Below, in pieces: positions 8,432-17,519 of a stretch of DNA of 64,000 nt (its first letter is position 1; the number at the start of each line of letters is the position of its first letter). The position numbers and the translations under genes are program-made. The stretch lies in contig NZ_JBDKWG010000132.1 of assembly GCF_040151475.1 (NCBI RefSeq), forward strand, positions 117,982-181,981, written 5' to 3'. Source of the stretch: CAXBNB01 sp040151475. Lineage in GTDB: Bacteria; Bacteroidota; Bacteroidia; Cytophagales; Cyclobacteriaceae. The notes under the pieces were generated by a model. It was given only the letters and a program-made list of their open reading frames with translations, was not told the DNA's origin and ran no database searches.

Positions 8432-10129
8432 ATGAAAAAGATAAGAATAATAGTTTGTTATATTTTATTGATCACTTTCGGGTCTTGCAGCGACTTTCTG
8501 GAGGTGACGGATTTGGATGAATTGTCTTCAGGATCAGTTTTTAAGACTGAAACCGACATGGGTTTTGCCCTGAACCAATTGTACACTTTTTTGCCAGGTG
8601 GTGATATTACTGCGGAAATTGTGCCCTATTTCTGGACCGATGAAGCTATTCACAGAAACATCAATGGGGAAGGGCGTTTTGGGTCTGATTTCAACTGGAT
8701 CACAGTATCCCAACCTGGAAATACTTATGTGTTGGATGATTTTTACAAGTACTCACAAATTGCTGATATCAACTTTTTTCTGGAAGCCCTCCCCGGTGCA
8801 GAGTACTCCAGTGAGGCGCTCAGAGACCGCCATGGAGCGGAAGCACGTTTTATTAGGGCGTTGATCTATGAAAGGATGGTGCTGGCCTATGGTGATGTTC
8901 CATTGGTTACCGAAATTATCCCGGCAGATGAATATCCATCCAGAACACCTCGACTGGAGGTTTTCAATTGGGTGATCAGCGAATTGGACGAAATTGATGA
9001 CCAACTACCAAATGTAAACGAATATGCCAGTGCAAATGGTGGACGCATTACCAAAGGAGCCGTGTTGGCACTGAAGGCCCGGGCTTATCTCAATGCCATT
9101 GGATGGCATGCGGATGTTTCGGCTATGTACAAGGGTGCTGAAGATGCCTGTGCCGTCATAATAAATAGTAGCTTATATTCCATGGCGGAGGGTATTGAAG
9201 GGTTTGCCGCACAATTTACGAGTAACGGCGATGGAGGATCGGAAACGATTTTGTCAAACATCTATGTTCCAGAATTCCGTGTTCAGGCATTGGCCAGGAG
9301 GTTCGCCCAGAAAGGTTCATGGAGAGGTTCGGCGGCCACTTATGGCAATAACCAGAGCAGGGCAGGCTATACGTCTGATTTTATAGAAGAAGTGCAGACC
9401 ATCAACGGCCTGTTTCCCAAAGATGACCCTGCTTATGATCCTGCTGACCCCTGGTCAAATCGTGATCCGAGGCTGGCGGTTTCAGCCGTGTTGCCAGGTG
9501 ATGAGCTCCCTGCTAAGGGGGATCCTTCACAAATTTACGTGTATGAACCGCACCCTTCGATTGGCTCAAACACCGATGATATCACACGGCCTTCAAATCC
9601 TACCGGATATAGTTTTCGAAAATACATTGATTACGATTTGGTTGCCTTAGACAAAGGAGATGCGGATTATAAAATCATTAGATATGCCGAAGTATTGCTG
9701 ATGTACGCTGAAGCTTTGGCTGGTAGGGGAGCAGACGGGCAAGCCCTGATTTACCTCGACATGGTGCGTGATCGTGTGGGGATGCCGTTATATGCAAATA
9801 TTGGCTTGCCTACTGTCACAAGAGGAACAACGGGTAATCAAATGATTGATGCCATACTGCTGGAGCGACGATACGAATTTGCCGGAGAAGGTCCCCAAAG
9901 ATGGTTCGACATCTGGCGGTACAAATTGGGAAGCCAGGTAATTGGTGAAGTTTATGGCATTCCGCAAAGCCAGACTCTACGGGGCGATTTGTCCGGACCC
10001 AAGTTTGCGCCAGATGGAGGAGCCTATCATCGTACATGGCAGGATAAATTTTACTTACTGCCCATGCATCAGGGTATATTAGACGCTAATCCTAGTTTAA
10101 AACAGACAGTCGGTTGGGTAGGTAATTAG
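8432..10129 (+). CDS. SusD/RagB-family surface glycan-binding lipoprotein
   Basis: 565-residue lipoprotein with the lipobox ITFGSC (Cys at about residue 19) just after the signal sequence, placing it on the outer leaflet as the lid of the SusC encoded 10 bp upstream. SusD hallmarks are the helical-repeat region (RFIRALIYERMVLAYGDVPL, about 137-156), the later segment IIRYAEVLLMYAEALAG and the C-terminal LERRYEFAGEGPQRWFDIWR followed by LPMHQGILDANP. It binds and delivers glycans; it has no catalytic residues. A family 1 repeat element follows immediately before the next sulfatase. Confidence 0.96.
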   Translation: MKKIRIIVCYILLITFGSCSDFLEVTDLDELSSGSVFKTETDMGFALNQLYTFLPGGDITAEIVPYFWTDEAIHRNINGEGRFGSDFNWITVSQPGNTYVLDDFYKYSQIADINFFLEALPGAEYSSEALRDRHGAEARFIRALIYERMVLAYGDVPLVTEIIPADEYPSRTPRLEVFNWVISELDEIDDQLPNVNEYASANGGRITKGAVLALKARAYLNAIGWHADVSAMYKGAEDACAVIINSSLYSMAEGIEGFAAQFTSNGDGGSETILSNIYVPEFRVQALARRFAQKGSWRGSAATYGNNQSRAGYTSDFIEEVQTINGLFPKDDPAYDPADPWSNRDPRLAVSAVLPGDELPAKGDPSQIYVYEPHPSIGSNTDDITRPSNPTGYSFRKYIDYDLVALDKGDADYKIIRYAEVLLMYAEALAGRGADGQALIYLDMVRDRVGMPLYANIGLPTVTRGTTGNQMIDAILLERRYEFAGEGPQRWFDIWRYKLGSQVIGEVYGIPQSQTLRGDLSGPKFAPDGGAYHRTWQDKFYLLPMHQGILDANPSLKQTVGWVGN

Positions 10130-10151
10130 TAAACAATTTGAATCAGAATAT

Positions 10152-10316
10152 AGAGGCAGTCTCAAAAGGATTAAACAGTTGCCGGGCTCCTGACTGTTAG
10201 GCAGGTGTTCCGGCACCCTTTGAAATGTATAAATAGATGTTTCTAGAACAGACCTCAGAGTACCTGTCGAAGGTAGTCAGGAATCTGGGAATTATCTGCC
10301 TTTTGAGACAGCCTCT
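10152..10316 (+). repeat. Interspersed inverted-repeat element, family 1 copy A
   Basis: About 165 bp bounded by near-perfect 18-bp terminal inverted repeats (AGAGGCAGTCTCAAAAGG at 10152-10169; CCTTTTGAGACAGCCTCT at 10299-10316, 17 of 18 pairing). The interior has further palindromic parts (TTGCCGG/CCGGCA and TCCTGACTGTTAGGCAGG). A related copy in the opposite orientation lies at 21329-21479, and a decayed one at about 15033-15148. It has no coding capacity, so it resembles a MITE or REP-type element. It fills most of the gap between susD and a sulfatase and ends in a T-run, so it may also act as a terminator. Confidence 0.8.
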
Positions 10317-10347
10317 TTTTTAGTAATCATATAAAAAAATAGAATCA

Positions 10348-11757
10348 ATGAAATATAACTTTTTACTCAGTTTTTTATCCTTTCTTATTATTGTTACTTT
10401 TTCCGCAAATAGTCAGAAAAAGACAGGATCATACCCAAATATTATTCTCATCATGGCTGATGATTTGGGCTGGGGAGATGTTGGATTTAATGGTAATAAG
10501 GTAATAAAAACGCCGCACCTCGATCAACTGGCAAAAGATGGAATTCAAATGAATCGTTTTTATGCCGCTGCACCTGTATGTTCACCTACGAGAGGCAGTT
10601 GTCTTACAGGAAGACATCCCTACAGGTATGGTGTTTACTTCGCAATGACCGGTCATGCCAAGCCCGAAGAAGTCCTCATTTCGGAAGTGCTGAAACAAAA
10701 AGGTTATGCTACTGGTCATTTTGGCAAATGGCACTTGGGAACTTTAACCAATCAGGAGCAGAATCGATGGGGTGAATGGGCCAAAGATCCTAAGGGTAAT
10801 TTTTCACCTCCCTGGAAAAATGGCTATGATGCTTGTTTTGTTACCGAATCCAAAGTACCTACATGGAATCCTACGGTTGCCCCCAGGGGTTGGACAAAGC
10901 CATCTGAGGGAGAACCATTTGGTAATGACTACTGGGTTGGCTCTGAGCAAAAAGCAACTGAAAATCTCGAAGGAGATGATTCCCGAATTATAATGGATCG
11001 TGTGATACCTTTTGTAGAAAACGCAGCAAAGGATAAAAAACCATTTTTTAGTGTTGTATGGTTTCATACTCCACATAAGCCTGTTGTTGCCGGTCCGGAA
11101 TACCGAAATATGTATAAGGAATATTCAGAGGGAGAGCAACATTATTATGGTTCTATTACTGCAATGGATCAACAGATTGGAAGATTAAGAACCAAATTAA
11201 AGGAGTTGGGTTTAGATCAGAATACTATGATTTGGTTTTGTTCTGATAACGGGCCAGAGGGAAGGAAATTGGAAGAAACTTCAAGAGGGTTAGCCAGTCC
11301 TTTTCGGGGAAGAAAAAGAGACCTGCTCGAAGGAGGAGTGAGGGTGCCGGGAGTTGTGGTGTGGCCAGAGAAAATAAAATCTCACACCAAAACAGATATG
11401 CCATGTGTTACTTCAGATTATTTTCCTACCATTATGGATGTCATTGGTGTACATAGCAGGGATTACGAAAATCCTGTTGATGGTATCAGTTTGCTTCCCA
11501 TGATGGAGAGCAGGCAGAAAATCCGTAATATGCCTATAGGCTTTAGAAGTCAAAACAGGCTTGCCTGGAATACCGAAGAATACAAGCTTCATTCAAATGA
11601 TGGAGGCAAAACTTTTGCATTGTATCATTTACCAACAGACCTGCATGAAGATAACGACCTGTCTAAACAGTATCCTGAGAAAGTTAAGGAAATGAAATCA
11701 GCACTTTTGGCCTGGGTAGCTTCTTGTGAGGCCAGTGATAAAGGAGGAGATTATTAA
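10348..11757 (+). CDS. S1-family arylsulfatase, secreted
   Basis: 469 residues with a signal peptide (1-22, ending FSANSQ). Metal ligands include D38-D39 (LIMADDLGWGDVG). The maturation motif is C78-S-P-T-R82, followed by the second sulfatase signature GKWHLG at about residue 127. FCSDNGPEG supplies the C-terminal Asp-Asn metal pair. The chain is of normal length for the family. It shows the GWGDVG-type N-terminus found in arylsulfatase A-like enzymes, so it belongs to another S1 subfamily than the sulfatases at 1257 and 11979. It begins a run of three sulfatases downstream of susCD. Confidence 0.94.
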   Translation: MKYNFLLSFLSFLIIVTFSANSQKKTGSYPNIILIMADDLGWGDVGFNGNKVIKTPHLDQLAKDGIQMNRFYAAAPVCSPTRGSCLTGRHPYRYGVYFAMTGHAKPEEVLISEVLKQKGYATGHFGKWHLGTLTNQEQNRWGEWAKDPKGNFSPPWKNGYDACFVTESKVPTWNPTVAPRGWTKPSEGEPFGNDYWVGSEQKATENLEGDDSRIIMDRVIPFVENAAKDKKPFFSVVWFHTPHKPVVAGPEYRNMYKEYSEGEQHYYGSITAMDQQIGRLRTKLKELGLDQNTMIWFCSDNGPEGRKLEETSRGLASPFRGRKRDLLEGGVRVPGVVVWPEKIKSHTKTDMPCVTSDYFPTIMDVIGVHSRDYENPVDGISLLPMMESRQKIRNMPIGFRSQNRLAWNTEEYKLHSNDGGKTFALYHLPTDLHEDNDLSKQYPEKVKEMKSALLAWVASCEASDKGGDY

Positions 11758-11978
11758 ATAAGATTATTTTTTGTATAGTACATAAGCATCAACAAAAGTG
11801 ATTATTTCCCATTTTGGAATAAGCAAAGTTCTTTTAAAAATCCAAGGAAAAATTCTCAATGCTTCTGCTAATCCCACTGTACATGTATTTAAATCAGAAA
11901 AGTAAGTTGTGTTGTTGTGCATTGTAAACTCCTTTTGTGTATAATTGAAGTACATATAACTAATTGAATAAATAGATT

Positions 11979-13502
11979 ATGAAAAACCACTTGGTGATAT
12001 TATTATACTTATTGGTAACTGCTTGTAGTAGGCCTGAGTCTAATGAAAAAGATTCAACATTGGTAAAACCCAACATCGTATTTATATATACAGATGATCA
12101 GACCTATGAGACAATAAGTGCTTTAGGCTACAATGAAATCCATACACCCAATATGGATCGTTTGGTTGACTCTGGTACTACTTTCACTCATGCCTACAAC
12201 ATGGGCGGCTGGAATGGAGCTATATGTGTAGCTTCCAGGGCAATGATTAATTCTGGTGCTTTTATTTGGAATGCACAACAAAAGTCAGGTATATGGAAGC
12301 AAAAAGACTCTGTTGCCACTAGTCAGTCCTGGGGAAGGCTGATGGCTAAGCAGGGATATAATACTTATATGACAGGAAAATGGCATGTTCCTGTGCCGGC
12401 AGGTGAACTTTTTGACCAGGCTGAGCATGTGCGTCCGGGAATGCCTCATGATAAGGGAGGCCAACTGAGAGGCTCAATCCAAAAATGGAAAGAAGAATCC
12501 GGAGATATGAAAGATTGGAACGAATACATGCCTGTAGGTTATGGCCGTCCTTTAAGTGAAGATGATGATTCATGGTTGCCAACAGATACCACTCAGGGTG
12601 GATTTTGGAAAGGAGGAAAGCACTGGAGTGAAGTAGTGAAAGATGATGCACTTGGTTTTATAGCAGATGCGACAAAAAAAGAAGACCCATTTTTCATGTA
12701 TCTGGCTTTTAATGCACCTCATGATCCACGTCAATCTCCGCAGAAGTTTATAGATATGTATCCGCTGGATAATATAGCTGTTCCCGAGAGTTTTTTACCC
12801 GAATATCCATACAAGGATGATATGGGCAACAGTCCATCGTTGCGTGATGAGGCATTGGCACCCTATCCCAGGACGGAATATGCAGTAAAGAAACACCGAC
12901 AGGAATACTATGCCATTATCACCCATTTGGATGAGCAGATAGGAAAAATACTGGATGCATTGGAAGCATCGGGTAAAATGGATAATACTTATATCTTTTT
13001 CACAGCTGACCATGGATTGTCAGTTGGCCAGCATGGACTGATAGGAAAACAAAGCTTGTTCGATCACAGCATCCGTGTTCCCCTAATGGTAGCAGGTCCG
13101 GATATTCCTAAAGGAAAACGGTTAGATCAGGACGTTTATTTACAAGATATTATGGCTACAAGCCTGGAGCTGGCTGGCATTGAAAAACCAAACTATGTTG
13201 AGTTCAATAGCTTTAAAGATATCATTGATGGCCAATATCAAAAAAGTCATTATGATGCCATTTATGGTGCCTATGTTAATTTTCAAAGGATGATCCGTAA
13301 GGATGGCTTTAAGTTAATTGTTTATCCAAAAATTAATAAGGTATTGCTATTTGACTTAAAAAATGATCCTGAAGAAATGAACGATCTTGCCGAAAACGAG
13401 GAATATGCCGATAAAGTCAAAAGTTTATTTAAAGATTTGATCGATTTACAAAAAACAATGGGTGATGAGTTGAACCTGAATGAAATTTACCAGCAGCTTT
13501 GA
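11979..13502 (+). CDS. S1-family sulfatase with C-x-A-x-R maturation motif, lipoprotein
   Basis: 507 residues with a lipobox LLVTAC (Cys16). The maturation motif is C83-V-A-S-R87: alanine replaces the usual proline, a variant known in bacterial sulfatases that is still accepted by maturases. Metal ligands are D39-D40 and the ADHG segment followed by G-x-HGL-x-GKQ. The text around the active site (NMGGWNGAICVASR) parallels the sulfatase at 1257 (MGSFLGAVCTPSR), so both probably act on related linkages. It lies between two other sulfatases on the same strand, with a gap of about 220 bp before it in which I recognise nothing. Confidence 0.93.
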   Translation: MKNHLVILLYLLVTACSRPESNEKDSTLVKPNIVFIYTDDQTYETISALGYNEIHTPNMDRLVDSGTTFTHAYNMGGWNGAICVASRAMINSGAFIWNAQQKSGIWKQKDSVATSQSWGRLMAKQGYNTYMTGKWHVPVPAGELFDQAEHVRPGMPHDKGGQLRGSIQKWKEESGDMKDWNEYMPVGYGRPLSEDDDSWLPTDTTQGGFWKGGKHWSEVVKDDALGFIADATKKEDPFFMYLAFNAPHDPRQSPQKFIDMYPLDNIAVPESFLPEYPYKDDMGNSPSLRDEALAPYPRTEYAVKKHRQEYYAIITHLDEQIGKILDALEASGKMDNTYIFFTADHGLSVGQHGLIGKQSLFDHSIRVPLMVAGPDIPKGKRLDQDVYLQDIMATSLELAGIEKPNYVEFNSFKDIIDGQYQKSHYDAIYGAYVNFQRMIRKDGFKLIVYPKINKVLLFDLKNDPEEMNDLAENEEYADKVKSLFKDLIDLQKTMGDELNLNEIYQQL

Positions 13503-13564
13503 TTTACACCAACTCTATAAAATTCTATAATATAATTTAAAGAACATAAATTTTTTACTGTAAA

Positions 13565-15022
13565 ATGAAATATTGGATTTACCTGCTTTTAGCACTATTA
13601 CAATGGAGTTGTTCAGAAGCCACGAAGAAGCAGGAGGTAGTAGAAAACACTAAACCCAACATTGTGTTTATATTGGTCGATGATTTGGGCAAAGAGTGGA
13701 TCAGTAGCTATGGCGCAGAGGATATCAGTACACCTAATATAGATGCTTTGGCTAAGAGTGGGATAAAGTTCGATAATGTATATTCTATGCCACAGTGTAC
13801 ACCTACAAGAGTGACATTGCTCACAGGTCAGTATCCTTTCAGACATGGATGGGTAAACCATTGGGATGTTCCTCGTTGGGGAGGAGGAGCTCATTTTGAT
13901 GAAACAATGAACCCCGCTCTTGTGAGGGAGATGAAAAAAGCAGGGTATAAAACCTGTATTGCCGGTAAATGGCAAATAGATGATTTTAGAGTAGAGCCTG
14001 ATGCTTTGACCAAGGTTGGTTTTGACGAATACTGTATGTGGACTGGTTATGAATCGGGGATAGCAGCCAGTGCTAACCGATATCAGGATCCTTATGTTTT
14101 CACCTCTACTGGCAGCCAAACTTATGAAGGAAAGTTTGGCCCGGATATATTCAGGGATTTTATTACCCGGTTTATCAACAAACACAAAGCATCTCCAATG
14201 TTTATTTATTACCCGATGGTATTGACCCACCCACCATTGGTAAATACACCTGATGAAGTGGCAGAGACCAAACTTGGTAAACACAAAGCTATGGTGAATT
14301 ATACAGATAAAATCACCGGGCAAATTGTTCAGACTTTGGAAGATGCCGGCATTCGTGACAACACCATTATAGTTTGGACTACCGATAATGGTACTTCAGG
14401 AGGAATTGTCGGCAGCTATAAGGGTAGAAAAATCAATGGTGCAAAATCCAAAACTACTGAACAAGGAATATGCGAACCATTTATAGTGAGCTGGCCGAAA
14501 CTTGTTAAGCCCAATCAGGTATCAGATGCGTTGATTGATTTTACGGATATTTTACCTACATTCATTGATATAGCAGGTGGCTCATTGCCTAAAGCTAATG
14601 CTTTAGGCAATCCTGTAACAATTGACGGCAGGTCTTTTAAAAACATATTGCTAAACAATGAACAAACTTCCAACCGTCAATGGATATTGGGAATGGGAGG
14701 CGGAAATAATGCCCGACTCACAGAGAATGGGGTTGAAAACCAATATGCCTTTAGAGATAGAGTATTGAGAAACAAGCAGTATAAATTGTATATTGGAACA
14801 GACAGGAAACCGGAAAAGTTTTTTTATCTCAAAAATGATCCTTATGAAGAAGAAGATATTCTTCTGGAATTGAATACCCCGGAGAGGAAGGCCAATTTCG
14901 AACAATTGGCGGCTGTAGTTAATACTTTTCCAGATAAGGACTTTGATCCTAAATATGTGCCCAATCTATCACAACCTTGGGATGTGGAAATTACTGTTGA
15001 AAGTCAGGTGTGGAAAAAATGA
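13565..15022 (+). CDS. S1-family sulfatase, lipoprotein
   Basis: 485 residues with a lipobox-like LLQWSC (Cys16). The motif C78-T-P-T-R82 is the formylglycine site, D39-D40 are metal ligands, and TTDNGTSGG supplies the distal metal pair. The helix after the active site reads LLTGQYPFRHG and GKWQ replaces the usual GKWH, so the second signature is slightly altered. It is the last gene of the sulfatase run, 62 bp after the previous one, and is followed by a decayed family 1 repeat. Three consecutive, non-identical sulfatases imply a substrate sulfated at several positions. Confidence 0.93.
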   Translation: MKYWIYLLLALLQWSCSEATKKQEVVENTKPNIVFILVDDLGKEWISSYGAEDISTPNIDALAKSGIKFDNVYSMPQCTPTRVTLLTGQYPFRHGWVNHWDVPRWGGGAHFDETMNPALVREMKKAGYKTCIAGKWQIDDFRVEPDALTKVGFDEYCMWTGYESGIAASANRYQDPYVFTSTGSQTYEGKFGPDIFRDFITRFINKHKASPMFIYYPMVLTHPPLVNTPDEVAETKLGKHKAMVNYTDKITGQIVQTLEDAGIRDNTIIVWTTDNGTSGGIVGSYKGRKINGAKSKTTEQGICEPFIVSWPKLVKPNQVSDALIDFTDILPTFIDIAGGSLPKANALGNPVTIDGRSFKNILLNNEQTSNRQWILGMGGGNNARLTENGVENQYAFRDRVLRNKQYKLYIGTDRKPEKFFYLKNDPYEEEDILLELNTPERKANFEQLAAVVNTFPDKDFDPKYVPNLSQPWDVEITVESQVWKK

Positions 15023-15032
15023 GATAGATGAT

Positions 15033-15148
15033 TTACAGATTGCTGACTGCCCTTTAGGTTTATGGAACCTGTTGGAGAATTCTATGGATGTATTTTTAAA
15101 CGGTTCTGAGATAAAGTCTGGTAGCTGTTTGACCCTTTTGGAATAGTC
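15033..15148 (+). repeat. Decayed interspersed repeat, family 1 copy C
   Basis: The segment contains CAGATTGCTGACTGCCCTTTAGG near its left end and TGTTTGACCCTTTTGGAATAGTC at its right end. These align with CAGATTCCTGACTGCCGTTAGG and TGTTTAACCCTTTTGAGGTAGCC of copy B (21329-21479), in the same order and spacing. The terminal inverted repeat is degraded on the left. It separates the sulfatase run from the next gene. Confidence 0.5.
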
Positions 15149-15184
15149 AATTTAGAAAATTTCTAAACGATAATAGCCCTGAGT

Positions 15185-16708
15185 ATGAAAGAAATAGAAA
15201 ACATTGAATTGACTTTTTTAAGTCTTGATGATTATCAGGAGCTCAAAGAAGCTATGATAGAATCTTATGCCAATTTATCCAATGCCTATTGGTCGGAAAA
15301 GCATATAAAGTCTTTGATAGACCGATTTCCTGAGGGACAGGTTGTGATTAAAATCAACAATGAAATAGCAGGGTGTGCATTGTCTATTATTGTTAATTAT
15401 AGCAAATTCGATGACCAGCATACCTATAAGGAAGTAACGGGAAACTACACTTTCAAAACCCATACCGGAGATGGAGATATTCTATATGGTATTGATGTGT
15501 TCATCAAACCGGAATTTCGAGGATTACGATTGGGAAGGAGGCTTTATGATTATCGGAAGGAACTGTGTGAGCGGTTGAACCTAAAAGGGATTGTATTTGG
15601 GGGAAGAATCCCCAATTATTACAAGTATTCAGATAAATTATCACCGAAAGAATACATTGATAAAGTCAAAAGGAAAGAAATCCATGATCCTGTTTTCAAC
15701 TTTCAGATTTCAAATGATTTTCACCCAGCTAAGATTTTAAAAAACTATCTGGAAGGGGATAAGGATTCCAATGATTATGCTGTGTTGTTGGAGTGGGACA
15801 ATCTTTACTACGAAAAACAAAATAAGAAACCGAGTATAACCAAGAAAGTAGTAAGGCTGGGTTTAATCCAATGGCAAATGCGCCCCTATAAACATTTGGA
15901 TGAATTATTGCAGCAAGCTGAGTACTTTATTGACGCAGTATCAGGCTACAGGTCAGATTTTGCATTGTTTCCGGAGTTTTTCAATGCTCCTCTGATGGCT
16001 GAAAACAACCATCTGCATGAACCTCAGGCCATTAGAGAGTTGGCCAAACATACGGCTGTCATTGTTCAGAAATTTTCTGAATTGGCTATTTCATACAACA
16101 TCAATATTATATCCGGGAGTATGCCGGAAATACTAAACGACAGGCTCTATAATGTAGGATATCTCTGCAAAAGGGATGGATCCGTGGAAAGGTATGAAAA
16201 ACTACATGTAACCCCTGATGAAGCCAAAGTATGGGGAATGGAAGGCGGGAGTAAGATCAGGGTATTTGATACAGATTGTGGTAAAATAGGAATCCTGATC
16301 TGTTACGATGTAGAGTTTCCTGAGTTGAGTAGAATCCTGGCAGAAGAAGGAATGGATATTTTATTTGTTCCTTTTTTGACGGACACTCAAAACGGATATT
16401 CACGTGTGCGTAACTGCGCCCAGGCCAGAGCTATTGAAAATGAATGCTACGTCGCAATTGCCGGAAGTGTTGGTAACCTGCCAAAGGTGCACAATATGGA
16501 TATTCAGTTTGCTCAGTCTATGGTTTTCACCCCATGTGATTTTGCTTTTCCGGTGAATGGTATAAAAGCCGAAGCAACTCCAAATACGGAAATGATATTG
16601 ATTGCTGATGTTGATATTGATTTACTAAGAGAGTTAAATCAATTTGGAAGTGTGAGAAATCTCAAAGACAGGCGTACGGATTTATTTGAGTTGAAAAAAC
16701 GGGAATAA
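15185..16708 (+). CDS. GNAT acetyltransferase - carbon-nitrogen hydrolase fusion protein
   Basis: 507-residue two-domain cytoplasmic enzyme. Residues 1 to about 215 form a GNAT domain with the acetyl-CoA loop RGLRLGRRLY at 112-121. Residues about 223-500 form a nitrilase-superfamily domain with the full triad: E264 (LFPEFF), K339 (YEKLHVTP) and C373 (GILICYDVEFPE). This arrangement and length match the B. subtilis YhcX-like family, where the natural substrate is not established to my knowledge. It stands alone on the plus strand after the PUL and converges with the NYN gene 14 bp away. Confidence 0.92.
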   Translation: MKEIENIELTFLSLDDYQELKEAMIESYANLSNAYWSEKHIKSLIDRFPEGQVVIKINNEIAGCALSIIVNYSKFDDQHTYKEVTGNYTFKTHTGDGDILYGIDVFIKPEFRGLRLGRRLYDYRKELCERLNLKGIVFGGRIPNYYKYSDKLSPKEYIDKVKRKEIHDPVFNFQISNDFHPAKILKNYLEGDKDSNDYAVLLEWDNLYYEKQNKKPSITKKVVRLGLIQWQMRPYKHLDELLQQAEYFIDAVSGYRSDFALFPEFFNAPLMAENNHLHEPQAIRELAKHTAVIVQKFSELAISYNINIISGSMPEILNDRLYNVGYLCKRDGSVERYEKLHVTPDEAKVWGMEGGSKIRVFDTDCGKIGILICYDVEFPELSRILAEEGMDILFVPFLTDTQNGYSRVRNCAQARAIENECYVAIAGSVGNLPKVHNMDIQFAQSMVFTPCDFAFPVNGIKAEATPNTEMILIADVDIDLLRELNQFGSVRNLKDRRTDLFELKKRE

Positions 16709-16721
16709 CGAGGAGGAAAAA

Positions 16722-17462
16722 TTATGCTTTTTTCACTTTATTTCGGACATAAATCAACTTAACACGTCCGCTACTTTGGTCTCTTCGTTCGATTTCAAAT
16801 TGTTCTATTGAAGCAAACAGCGGAGTTAGTTTTTCAAAGCCAAAATTTCTGGAATCAAAGTTTGGTTGTTTTTTAAGAATAAGCGAACCTACATCCCCCA
16901 TAAAAGCCCAGCCATCTTCGTCTGCAGTATCTGCTACAGAATTTCTAAGTAATCGAATGACATTAGGAGTGATTTTATCAACATTCGATTCTTTCTTTTT
17001 TCCTTTCCCATCCTGATTGTCATCACTGGGTTTTAGGATTTCCAGATAAATAAACTTGTCACAGGCTACTATAAAAGGGTTGGGTGTTTTCTTTTCCCCA
17101 ATACCAAAAACTTGCATTCCAGCTTCTCTCAATCGGGTCGCTAATTTGGTAAAGTCACTATCGGATGAAACCAGGCAAAAACCATCTACTTTACCCGAAT
17201 AGAGTATGTCCATGGCATCAATAATCATGGCAGAATCTGTGGCGTTCTTGCCAGTAGTGTATGCGTATTGCTGTATCGGGTTTATAGCATTTTCGAGTAA
17301 AATATTTTTCCAATTGGCCAAATATGGCTTAGTCCAATCCCCATATATTCTTTTAATAGTAGGAGTGCCGTACTTCGTGACTTCCTCCATCATTTCTTTA
17401 ATGTATTTTGCAGGAATGTTATCACCATCGATAAGTACTGCCAGTTTTGTGTCTTTTATCAT
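16722..17462 (-). CDS. NYN-domain ribonuclease-like protein with C-terminal LOTUS/OST-HTH domain
   Basis: 246 residues. The N-terminal NYN (PIN-like, LabA/DUF88) domain has the expected acidic cluster: D12 and D14 (VLIDGDNIP), D76 (ATDSAMIIDAMDIL) and D101/D103 (SSDSDF), consistent with metal-dependent RNA cleavage. Residues about 165-240 (ITPNVIRLLRNSVADTADED, then AFMGDVGSLILKKQPNF) resemble the OST-HTH/LOTUS RNA-binding domain often fused to NYN. Family members are thought to act in RNA processing; the target here is unknown. It is upstream-independent of proA, which is transcribed towards it with a 57-bp gap. Confidence 0.88.
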   Translation of the reverse strand: MIKDTKLAVLIDGDNIPAKYIKEMMEEVTKYGTPTIKRIYGDWTKPYLANWKNILLENAINPIQQYAYTTGKNATDSAMIIDAMDILYSGKVDGFCLVSSDSDFTKLATRLREAGMQVFGIGEKKTPNPFIVACDKFIYLEILKPSDDNQDGKGKKKESNVDKITPNVIRLLRNSVADTADEDGWAFMGDVGSLILKKQPNFDSRNFGFEKLTPLFASIEQFEIERRDQSSGRVKLIYVRNKVKKA

Positions 17463-17519
17463 AATTGCATTTAAAGGTACAGAAAATTACTGTCCCTTTT
17501 TTGAGCTGTTGTTTTTCTT

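Noticed and set aside
11764..11955. Minus-strand 63-codon ORF between two sulfatases
   Set aside because: No family resemblance, AT-rich, no promoter or ribosome-binding site; treated as non-coding.
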